From CAVWUA01 sp963758025 (lineage in GTDB: Bacteria; Planctomycetota; Planctomycetia; Isosphaerales; Isosphaeraceae): a DNA stretch of 64,000 bases. The stretch is from contig CAVWUA010000003.1 in NCBI GenBank assembly GCA_963758025.1, forward strand, positions 248,001 to 312,000, read 5' to 3'. Positions 55,148-63,069 of this stretch are shown here, piece after piece. A program made the translations under genes and the position numbers. The notes under the pieces are model-generated. The model was not told the DNA's origin. It worked only from the letters and a program-made list of their open reading frames with translations, and ran no database searches. Every line of letters begins with the position of its first letter. The stretch's first letter is position 1.

Positions 55148-56566
55148 ATGGCCACCGACCTGAACGCCCAGGTACAGGGCATCAAGGACGAGTACAAGTA
55201 CGGCTTTCGCGACGACGACTCGCGGTACTCGTTCAAGAGCGCCAAGGGACTGACCAAGCAGACCGTCGAGCAGATCTCCGAGATGAAAGGGGAGCCGGCC
55301 TGGATGCGCGACATCCGGCTGAAGGCCCTGGAGGTCTTCTGGCAGAAGCCGACGCCGACCTGGGGCGGTAACCTCGGCGAGCTGAATTACAACGACATCA
55401 TCTACTACATGAGGGCCGCCGATCGTCAGGGCCTGACCTGGGACGATATTCCGGCGGACATCAAGAAGACGTACGACAAGCTCGGCATCCCCGAGGCCGA
55501 ACGCCGCGGCTTGATCGCGGGTGTCGGCGCGCAGTACGAGTCGGAGGTCGTCTATCATAGCCTTCGCGAGGACCTTGAGAAGCAGGGTGTGATCTTCACC
55601 GACACCGACTCGGCCCTGCGCGAGCACCCGGACCTGGTGCGCGAGTACTTCGGCACGATCATTCCGATCCACGACAACAAGTTCGCCGCCCTGAACTCGG
55701 CCGTCTGGTCGGGCGGGTCGTTCGTGTACATTCCCGCTGGCGTGAAGGTGGACATCCCGCTCCAGGCCTACTTCCGGATCAATGCCGAGAACATGGGCCA
55801 GTTCGAGCGAACCCTGATCATCGTCGAGGAAGGGGCCCAGGTCCACTACGTCGAGGGCTGCACCGCCCCCATGTACACGACCGAGAGCCTGCACTCGGCC
55901 GTCGTCGAGATCGTCGTCAAGAAGGGCGGCCGCTGCCGCTACACGACGATCCAGAACTGGGCGAACAACATCTACAACCTCGTGACCAAGCGGGCCGTCG
56001 CGCACGAGGACGCGGTCATGGAATGGGTGGACGGTAACCTCGGCAGCCGCTTGACGATGAAGTACCCGGCCGTGCACATGGTCGGCAAAGGAGCGCGCGG
56101 CGAGATCCTCTCGATCGCCTTCGCCGGCAAGGGGCAGCACCAGGACGCCGGCGGCAAGGTCGTCCACGAGGCCCCCTATACCAGCAGCCGGATCATCTCC
56201 AAGTCGATCAGCAAGAACGGCGGCCGGGCCAGCTATCGCGGTCTCCTGAAGATCCACGACGGCGCCAAGGGATCGAAATCGAACGTCGTCTGCGACGCCC
56301 TGATCCTCGACCCGATCAGCCGCTCCGACACGTATCCTTACATCGAGATCGATGAGGACGATGTCAAGATCGGCCACGAGGCGAGCGTCTCGAAGATCGG
56401 CGAGGAGCAGCTCTTCTACCTCATGAGCCGGGGCCTGAGCGAGGCCGAGGCTAGCACCCTGATCGTCAGCGGCTTCATCGAGCCGCTCGTCAAGGAGCTG
56501 CCGATGGAGTACGCCGTCGAGATGAACAAGCTCATCCAGCTCCAGATGGAGGGCTCGGTCGGCTGA
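55148..56566 (+). CDS. sufB: Fe-S assembly scaffold SufB
   Basis: A 472-residue beta-helix scaffold on which Fe-S clusters form with SufC and SufD. Start MATDLNAQVQGIKDEYKYGF follows AAAGGAA. GSFVYIPAGVKVDIPLQAYF, VHYVEGCTAPMYTTESLHSA and SNVVCDALILDPISRSDTYP carry the conserved cysteine and core residues; EASVSKIGEEQLFYLMSRGL is the C-terminal SufC contact. Frame intact. Confidence 0.97.
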   Translation: MATDLNAQVQGIKDEYKYGFRDDDSRYSFKSAKGLTKQTVEQISEMKGEPAWMRDIRLKALEVFWQKPTPTWGGNLGELNYNDIIYYMRAADRQGLTWDDIPADIKKTYDKLGIPEAERRGLIAGVGAQYESEVVYHSLREDLEKQGVIFTDTDSALREHPDLVREYFGTIIPIHDNKFAALNSAVWSGGSFVYIPAGVKVDIPLQAYFRINAENMGQFERTLIIVEEGAQVHYVEGCTAPMYTTESLHSAVVEIVVKKGGRCRYTTIQNWANNIYNLVTKRAVAHEDAVMEWVDGNLGSRLTMKYPAVHMVGKGARGEILSIAFAGKGQHQDAGGKVVHEAPYTSSRIISKSISKNGGRASYRGLLKIHDGAKGSKSNVVCDALILDPISRSDTYPYIEIDEDDVKIGHEASVSKIGEEQLFYLMSRGLSEAEASTLIVSGFIEPLVKELPMEYAVEMNKLIQLQMEGSVG

Positions 56567-56742
56567 TGGCCGATCGACCGGCCGGTTCCCGCCCCGCCCC
56601 GATCGAATCGTCTCCGGGGCGGGAATCACGACAACACGCGATGGAGAACGGAATGGGACACATCGGCGGTCGCGCGGCATGTCAACCCATTCCGTATTTC
56701 TTAGAATAAGTTTCAATGACATGCTCTGGCAAGGAACCTCCC

Positions 56743-57293
56743 ATGATCCGCCTGCCCATCTTGATCTTGCTCGGAACACTGCTGCTCCCCTCGTCGCTCG
56801 CATTCGGTCAGACGGCCGAGGACACCAAGGCCAAGGGGTTCCCGGCCTATGCCGTCACGGGGGACCAGTCCGGTCAGACCGTGGACTTCGTCGCCGCGCG
56901 GAAGGATGAGCCGACGCTCTACGCCTTCGTTCAGGCTGAGAAGTGGGACCGTCCGCTCGCCCGCCTGCTGCGCACGATCGATGAGGAACTTCCGGCGATT
57001 GACGGGGCCGAAAACCTCCAGATCATCGCCGTCTGGCTCACCGACGATCGAACGGCGTCGAAGGAGTATCTCCCCCGCGCCAGACCTCCCTGCAACTCGG
57101 CCAGACCACCTTCACCGTCTTCGAGGGGGACCGCTTCGGCCCTCAAGGGTGGCCGATCGACGGCGAGGACGCGCTCACCTTGGTTCTGGTCAAGGACGGC
57201 AAGGTCGTCCAGAGCAAGGGCTACCGGATCGTCAACGAGACCGATGCCCCCGAGGTGCTCAAGGCGATCAAGGATGTGGTCAAGAAACCTTGA
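56743..57293 (+). CDS. Exported thioredoxin-fold-like protein in the suf operon, one frameshift
   Basis: A protein of about 183 residues with the signal peptide MIRLPILILLGTLLLPSSLA. The rest (PTLYAFVQAEKWDRPLARLL, QIIAVWLTDD, then after a break near 57085 TSLQLGQTTFTVFEGD, ALTLVLVKDGKVVQSKGYRI, APEVLKAIKDVVKK) follows a thioredoxin-like alternation of strands and helices but has no CxxC motif. Its place between sufB and sufD is unusual for an exported protein. A possible -10 TAGAAT at 56702-56707 suggests an own promoter. Function unknown. Confidence 0.6.
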
Positions 57294-57447
57294 GGCCGTA
57301 ACCGCAATGGCTTGATCCGGCCTCGCGCCGCATCCTAGCACATTGATCTGAACAATCGGCGATCGATCGCCTCATCAACTGGTCCAGGTCGAAGACGCCG
57401 TGCGATCATGGCTCGGCCTTTAAGTTAGAACGAGAATCGGCACAACG

Positions 57448-58776
57448 ATGAGTAGCGCACCCGCGACCACCACCGGCGGCTTCACCGAGACGACCTTCGA
57501 CGCGTTCCTGAAAAGCCGCGAGGAACCGTCCTGGCTCCAGGAGCGCCGCCGCGACGCGTTCACCCGGTTCCAGGCCGCTCCGTGGCCGACCCTGCGCGAC
57601 GAGGAATGGCGGCGGACCGATATCCGGGCCTTGAAGCTCGACACGTTCGCCCCGCCCATGCCGCACGAACCGTCGGACGGGGCGAAGGCCGCGCTGAATC
57701 CGGCGTACGAGACGCTGGATGGACTGTACGGCACCGGGATCGGTCAGGTCGATGGCACCGTGCACCGTCTGGCCAACGCCGAGCAACTGCCCAAGGGGGT
57801 GGTCTTCGCCGATCTGGCCACGGCGGTCAAGAATCACCCCGAGCTGATCCAGCAGTACCTCTTGACCCAGGCGGTCGAGCCGGGGGCTGACGTCTTCTCG
57901 GCCCTGCACGCGGCGTTCTGGACGGGCGGGGTGCTGCTCTACGTGCCCAAGGGGGTCAAGGTCGAGGTGCCGCTGTTCCACCTGATCGGGCTTTCCGGTG
58001 AGGGCAGCGCGGACCTGAGCCACACGCTCGTCGTGCTGGAGGAAGGGGCCGAGGCCACCCTCGTTCAGGAAACGGCCGGACGCGACCGAGGGGACGCGGC
58101 GGGCCTGCACAACGGCGCCGTCGAGCTGATCCTGGAACGCGGCTCGCGCCTGCGGTTCGTCAACATCCAGAACTGGGACCAGAAGACCTGGCACTTCAGC
58201 CGGGAGCGTGCCCTGGTCGGCCCCGACGCCGCCCTGCAATGGACCGTCGGCGGGCTTGGCTCCCGCCTGGCGAAGGTCAACCAGGAAGTCGCCCTGATGG
58301 GGCAGGGGGCCCGCGCCCAGGTCAACGGCGTGATGTTCACCACCGGCCGGCAGAACCTCACGTACAACACCCGGCAGGACCATATCGCGCCGCACACTAC
58401 CAGCGATCTGCTCTACAAAGGGGGCCTGAAGGACAAGTCGCGGGTCGTCTGGCGCGGCATGATCCGCGTCGAGCCGGACGCCCAGCGCACCGATGCCTAT
58501 CAGAAGAACGACAACCTCGTCCTGTCGGAGGACGCCCGGGCCGACTCGATCCCCGGCCTCGAAATCGAGGCGAACGACGTCCGCTGTACCCACGGCGCCA
58601 CGGCGGGGCCGGTCGATGACGAGATGATTTTCTACCTGCGATCCCGCGGCATCTCCCGAGAGACCGCCGTCCGGTTGATCGTGGAAGGCTTCTTCGCCAA
58701 CGTGTACGACCGCATCACGCTCGAACCCGTGCGGGAAACATTGCGGCGGGCTGTGGCCGAAAAGCTCGAACTTTGA
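57448..58776 (+). CDS. sufD: Fe-S assembly protein SufD
   Basis: A 442-residue scaffold subunit partnering SufB and SufC. PWPTLRDEEWRRTDIRAL is the N-terminal motif, LYVPKGVKVEVPLFHLI the start of the beta helix, and EANDVRCTHGATAGPVDDEM carries the conserved histidine of the SufBD interface; YLRSRGISRETAVRLIVEGF is the C-terminal SufC contact. Frame intact. ATG at 57448 chosen as the first of the frame. Confidence 0.95.
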   Translation: MSSAPATTTGGFTETTFDAFLKSREEPSWLQERRRDAFTRFQAAPWPTLRDEEWRRTDIRALKLDTFAPPMPHEPSDGAKAALNPAYETLDGLYGTGIGQVDGTVHRLANAEQLPKGVVFADLATAVKNHPELIQQYLLTQAVEPGADVFSALHAAFWTGGVLLYVPKGVKVEVPLFHLIGLSGEGSADLSHTLVVLEEGAEATLVQETAGRDRGDAAGLHNGAVELILERGSRLRFVNIQNWDQKTWHFSRERALVGPDAALQWTVGGLGSRLAKVNQEVALMGQGARAQVNGVMFTTGRQNLTYNTRQDHIAPHTTSDLLYKGGLKDKSRVVWRGMIRVEPDAQRTDAYQKNDNLVLSEDARADSIPGLEIEANDVRCTHGATAGPVDDEMIFYLRSRGISRETAVRLIVEGFFANVYDRITLEPVRETLRRAVAEKLEL

Positions 58777-58835
58777 TAAGAACGTCACATCCACCGAACG
58801 ACGTACTCCCACGAAATGCCGGAGTTTGATCAGCC

Positions 58836-59689
58836 ATGGCAGAAAACTACGCTCACCCCGAGGTCCTGGTGTCGGCCGATTGGGTCCAGGAACACCAGAA
58901 GGACCCGAAGGTCCGCATCGTCGAAAGTGATGAAGATGTGCTGCTCTACGACATGGGGCACATCCCCGGCGCCGTCAAGATCGACTGGCAGGGGGACCTT
59001 CAGGACCAGCTCGTCCGCGACTACATCAACGCCGAGAAGTTCACCCAGATTTGCAATCGATCGGGCATCGCCAACGACACGACCGTCGTCTTCTACGGCG
59101 ACAAGTCGAACTGGTGGGCCTGCTACGCCTTCTGGGCGTTCAAGCTGTTCGGTCACAAGGACTGCCGGGTCATGAACGGCGGCCGGAAGCTCTGGATCGA
59201 CCAGAGCCGCCCGACCACGACCGAGATCCCCAAGTACCCGTCCACGCAGTACAAGGTCGAGGGCGGCGACGAGGCGAAGATCCGCGTCTTCCGCGACGCC
59301 GTGCTGGAGCACTCCAACGCCGGCCGCCCCTTGCTGGACGTCCGCAGCCCGAAGGAGTTCACCGGCGAGAAGCTCCACATGGAGGACTACCCCCAGGAAG
59401 GGGCCTTGCGCGGCGGTCATATCCCGGGGCGAAGAGCGTCCCCTGGAACCGCGCCGTGAATGAGGACGGCACGTTCAAATCAGCCGACGAGTTGAAGGCG
59501 ATCTACGAGAAGGAAGTCGGCCTGAACTCCAAGGACGACGTGATCGCCTACTGCCGGATCGGCGAGCGGTCGAGCCTGACCTGGTTCGTCCTGACGTACC
59601 TGCTCGGTTACGAGAAGGTCCGCAACTACGACGGCTCTTGGTGCGAGTGGGGCAACCTCGTCCGCGCTCCGATCGCCAAGGGAGCCTGA
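58836..59689 (+). CDS. Tandem-rhodanese sulfurtransferase, one frameshift
   Basis: A protein of about 284 residues of the thiosulfate sulfurtransferase (SseA/CysA) type. An inactive first rhodanese domain (VRIVESDEDVLLYDMGHIPG, VVFYGDKSNWWACYAFWAF) is followed by an active one (PLLDVRSPKEFTGEKLHMED, VIAYCRIGERSSLTWFVLTY) with the catalytic cysteine in the CRIGERSS loop. A one-base deletion near 59431 breaks the frame between GGHIPG and KSVPWNRAVNEDGTF. Its location between sufD and sufE, with no sufS, suggests it delivers sulfur to cluster assembly. Confidence 0.9.
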
Positions 59690-59790
59690 TGGTTTCTTGA
59701 ACAAAAGGACGGTCCGAGGCCCCCATTTCTCATTCCCGGAGGAGACCGAGGGCCTCTGGACCGCCGTTGGATTCTGGAAAGGCCACGCCC

Positions 59791-60255
59791 GTGCCCATGC
59801 CCGCTGCCCTTGACGAGATCGTCCAGGACCTCCAGGACGCCGACCGCCAGGAACGGATCGAGATGTTGATCGACCTGGCGAAGAGCCTGCCCGACCTGCC
59901 GGAGCGGCTCGCCCAGCACAAGGACGCCACCCACCGGGTCGCCGAGTGCCAATCGCCGGTGTACCTGTTTGTCGAGATCCCCGATGGCCAGCACGTCGCG
60001 ATCCACGCCGATGCGCCGATCGAGGCGCCGACGGTCCGCGGGTTCGTCTCCCTGCTGGTCGAAGGGTTGAAAGGCGCGACTGTCGAGGAGGTCCTCGCCG
60101 TGCCGGGCGATCTGGTCGAAAAGGCCGGGATGACCGAGATCCTGGGGATGCTGCGGGTCTCGGGCCTGAGTGGCGTGCTTCGTCGCGTGAAGGCCGAGGT
60201 CACCCGCGCGGCCGTGGCCGCCCAGTCGTCCACGGGTCATCCCGCGTCGAACTGA
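59791..60255 (+). CDS. sufE: Sulfur acceptor SufE
   Basis: A 154-residue SufE protein. LPERLAQHKDATHRVAECQS carries the acceptor cysteine in the ECQSPVYL motif (typical CQSxV), and VRGFVSLLVEGLKGATVEEV and the C-terminal helices fit the family. GTG at 59791 is favoured since GGAAAGG is 8 bases upstream; ATG 59797 is the alternative. SufE normally takes persulfide from SufS. Here its neighbour is a rhodanese. Confidence 0.92.
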   Translation: MPMPAALDEIVQDLQDADRQERIEMLIDLAKSLPDLPERLAQHKDATHRVAECQSPVYLFVEIPDGQHVAIHADAPIEAPTVRGFVSLLVEGLKGATVEEVLAVPGDLVEKAGMTEILGMLRVSGLSGVLRRVKAEVTRAAVAAQSSTGHPASN

Positions 60256-60323
60256 CGCGATCCGGTTTCCTCCCGGATCGATTTCCCGATATTTCCACAT
60301 CCCTCTATTGGAGTTTCCCCGCA

Positions 60324-60623
60324 ATGGCCGACCAAGAGGCAATCCTCTCGGCGCTCCGCACCGTCAAGGACCCGGAACTGGGCGTGAACCTGGTCGATCT
60401 CGGTCTGATCTACACGATCCAGACGCGCGACGACGAGGTGGACGTGGAAATGACCCTCACCTCCCCCGCCTGTCCGGCCGGTCCGCAGATGCTCCGCGAC
60501 GCCGTCGCGGCCCTGGAATCCCTGGACGATGTTTCCAAGGCAAACGTCAAGCTGGTCATGAATCCTCCCTGGACCCCCGAGAAGATGACCGACGCCGCGC
60601 GGGACGAACTCGGAATGTTCTGA
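60324..60623 (+). CDS. sufT: MIP18/DUF59 family Fe-S protein SufT
   Basis: A 99-residue protein with DPELGVNLVDLGLIY and MTLTSPACPAGPQMLRDAV, the conserved cysteine of the MIP18 family, helping mature Fe-S proteins. ATG at 60324, GGAG about 11 bases upstream. It ends the suf operon. Confidence 0.93.
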   Translation: MADQEAILSALRTVKDPELGVNLVDLGLIYTIQTRDDEVDVEMTLTSPACPAGPQMLRDAVAALESLDDVSKANVKLVMNPPWTPEKMTDAARDELGMF

Positions 60624-60934
60624 GGCCTCGCGCCCCTCCACCTCCGGATCGCGTCGCCCTTCCCCCAGGCGAGTCATCCACCTAATCATGTCCTCATCCT
60701 CTCCCTGCCGACGGAAGCGGCCTATCCAGCCCGAGTTCTGGCCATATCCTGTCCACTCGATGTCTGGAAACAACAATTCTGTTGTCAAGGGTCCTCATGG
60801 CCTGTCTAATCGACATCATCCACCCGGAACAGGATGGACATTACATTCGTCGCGGTCATGATGGAAGGCATGGAAGATTGGGTGTGGTGATTCACGCCAA
60901 AGTAGGGTGAACGGGAGGAAAGAATGCTTTTTCC
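60624..60934. other. Intergenic region with a possible 37-residue reading frame
   Basis: Between sufT and the LexA-like gene, base composition falls. One candidate small gene at 60797-60910 would encode a 37-residue histidine-rich peptide (MACLIDIIHPEQDGHYIRRG...), but no convincing ribosome site precedes it. No terminator hairpin was recognised. Confidence 0.25.
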
Positions 60935-60963
60935 TTGACCGTTGCCCCGCGACCCATTATATA
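60935..60963 (+). promoter_or_regulatory. Sigma70-type promoter of the LexA-like gene
   Basis: TTGACC at 60935-60940, 17-bp spacer, TATATA at 60958-60963, in a locally AT-richer stretch. Leader to the gene is about 125 bases. Confidence 0.55.
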
Positions 60964-61092
60964 AACCAGATGTTCATCTCGCGCTGGTGAACAATCGCCA
61001 GGCTCGGGTATCCTGGGGGGTTCCGAATAACGGAATCAAGTAAGTGGCTCGAAAAAAAACGTCCGCGGTCCGCGTTTCTGTGAAAGTCTCAT

Positions 61093-61848
61093 ATTTCCAG
61101 CAGGCTCCGCGAGGTGCGGCAGGAGCTTTTTGGAGAACACGGCGGGCCGGAACTGGCCCGGCGTCTGAATTTGCCAGCGCGCACTTGGTATAATTATGAA
61201 ACCGGTGTGACAGTGCCGGCGGAGGTTTTGCTTGGTTTTATCGAGCAAACCGGGGCCAATCCCATCTGGCTCTTGAGCGGGGAAGGGCCGAGGTACCGCC
61301 ATAGCCTCGAGGACATGATCCTCTCCGAGCTGACGCCCGAGCAACTTATCCGCCGGGGTCTGGAGAAGCTGGAGCAGGAGCCGCATGAGGTTGTGCTGGT
61401 CGCGCCGGAGAATCTTCCGGGCGAGAGCGCATCGGACTTTGTCGCCGTGAGCCTCGTTCCGATGGCGGAGCTTACCAATCCGGTGATCCCTTCGCAGCGG
61501 GTCGAGGGGCACATCCTGGCCTACCGCCAGTGGATTCCGCATCCTCGCGAGACGGTGGCCGTCCGCATGGAAGGGGATGCCATGCATCCCATCTTGCCCG
61601 ATGGCTCGGTGGCCGCGGTCGATCGGACGATCAACGATCCGCAGCAACTTCATGGTCGCCTGGTCGCGGCGGCCCCGGAAGGCAAGCCGATCATCCGCTG
61701 GCTGGAGATCAGCGGCCGGCACCTGATCCTGCGGCCGAACCAGGCCAGTCGCGAGCACCCGATCATTCCCGCGGAATGGGACGGCAAGTCGGGCACGCAG
61801 ATCCTCGGGCAGGTTGTCTGGTCCTGGAGCCGCTTCGGCGAGGCTTGA
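61093..61848 (+). CDS. LexA/CI-like regulator with HTH and inactive S24 domain
   Basis: A protein of about 251 residues. N-terminal HTH (SSRLREVRQELFGEHGGPEL, ARRLNLPARTWYNYETGVTV) and C-terminal S24-like domain (PRETVAVRMEGDAMHPILPD, PIIRWLEISG). The catalytic serine of the usual GDSM is alanine (GDAM) and the usual lysine near VVKR is arginine (IIRW), so self-cleavage is unlikely. ATG is absent; ISSRLREV would start at ATT 61093, whereas GTG 61114 starts inside the first helix (VRQELFGEHGG). An ATT start, or one sequence error turning ATG to ATT, fits best. It has its own promoter. Confidence 0.75.
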   Translation: MSSRLREVRQELFGEHGGPELARRLNLPARTWYNYETGVTVPAEVLLGFIEQTGANPIWLLSGEGPRYRHSLEDMILSELTPEQLIRRGLEKLEQEPHEVVLVAPENLPGESASDFVAVSLVPMAELTNPVIPSQRVEGHILAYRQWIPHPRETVAVRMEGDAMHPILPDGSVAAVDRTINDPQQLHGRLVAAAPEGKPIIRWLEISGRHLILRPNQASREHPIIPAEWDGKSGTQILGQVVWSWSRFGEA

Positions 61849-61895
61849 AACGTGGTGGCCGAGGGCGCTCTCCCCGCCCTTGGTCGGCCATGGAC

Positions 61896-62931
61896 TCATG
61901 CGGTTCCGTTCAGCTCATGGTGGCGCTGCGCGATCACCACGGCTCCCAGAGCGGCGGTCGCCTCGCAGGGCCCCGTCGCGACGGGGCCATCGTAGCGCTC
62001 GTTGATCAGGGCGTAATAGAGTTCCCGGAGCGGGTCGCGCCCGCCGACACACACCCAGGGCCGTTCGGCAGGGTCCATCAGCCGGTGCCGGCAGAGATGT
62101 TCCGTGTCCTCGGCGGCCACCGCGCCGATCCAGAACGCCGCGCGTTGCTCGGCGGTCCACGTCCGCGAGAGTGCGGCGATCCGCACCAGGAACGCGGCGC
62201 GGCCGAGCCCTTCGCGCCTCGCCAGCCGGACGCCGGAGGCGACTGCCTCGGGATCGAGCGTCTCGGGCAGCGGCCATGGCAGGCTCGCCGCCAGGACGGT
62301 ATGCCTCGCCAGGGTCGCGAGCATCTCCCCAGCCAGGGTCGTATGACTGGCGATGATCCGCCCGTGCTCGTCCACGGCAACCAGTTTCGTGTGCGACCCC
62401 GGCCAGACGTAGAGGCTCCGGCGACGCTCGGCCAACGGCGGCGGCGTTCGCCGGGAATTGCTGATTCCAGAGTCCCAGGGTCTCGCATTCCTCCCCCCGC
62501 ATGACATCGGCCAGGGCCCAGCCGTCCGGGCCGTCGCCGGGCGGTGTGCGCACGCCGGGAAGGAACAGGAGCGGCACGTCGGCGATCTCCGGCCGATCGC
62601 GCCAGACGGCCGCGCGGGCCAGGTCGTCGATGCCGGCGGGAGCCTCGACGTGCGGGACGGCCTCCAGGCCGACCTCGCTGGTGAGCATCCCGGCGACCAC
62701 GATCCGGTCCGGCCGGTCGATCCCGCCCGCCTGGAGAACCTCGGTGATGACGTCACGGACCGCCCAGGCGAGCGCCTGCCCCTGGCCCGCCTCCGCGACA
62801 TCGCGCGCCCCGATCGACCGTCGCGCGGTGGCGACGATCGTGGAACCGCGGACCAGTCGGGCGCGGGTGTTCGTCGTACCGCCATCGAGGGCGACGGTCC
62901 AGATTCTTGAAGGAAGTCGGAAGTGCGCCAC
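61896..62931 (-). CDS. dgoK: 2-dehydro-3-deoxygalactonokinase, one frameshift
   Basis: Phosphorylates 2-dehydro-3-deoxygalactonate in the DeLey-Doudoroff pathway. WTVALDGGTTNTRARLVRGS is the ATP phosphate-binding motif, VVAGMLTSEVGLEAVPHVEA and GEECETLGLWN follow, and after a break near 62445 SLYVWPGSHTKLVAVDEHGR and TTLAGEMLATLARHTVLAAS. The closing GPCEATAALGAVVIAQRHHE is typical. GTG at 62931 starts MAHFRLPSRIW. No dgoA or dgoD is next to it, though the pathway could be completed elsewhere. Confidence 0.85.
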
Positions 62932-63069
62932 GTTTTCGCTTGCCTTCCTATTCGAGACGGGGCATCCTGAGACCACGGGCGCCTTGCCCCGGAGCCTCCC
63001 CGCTCGGTCCGGGAAATCACGACGGACGGCGGCGCCGCCGTTACTCTTCAAGGCTAACCGATCATCCTC

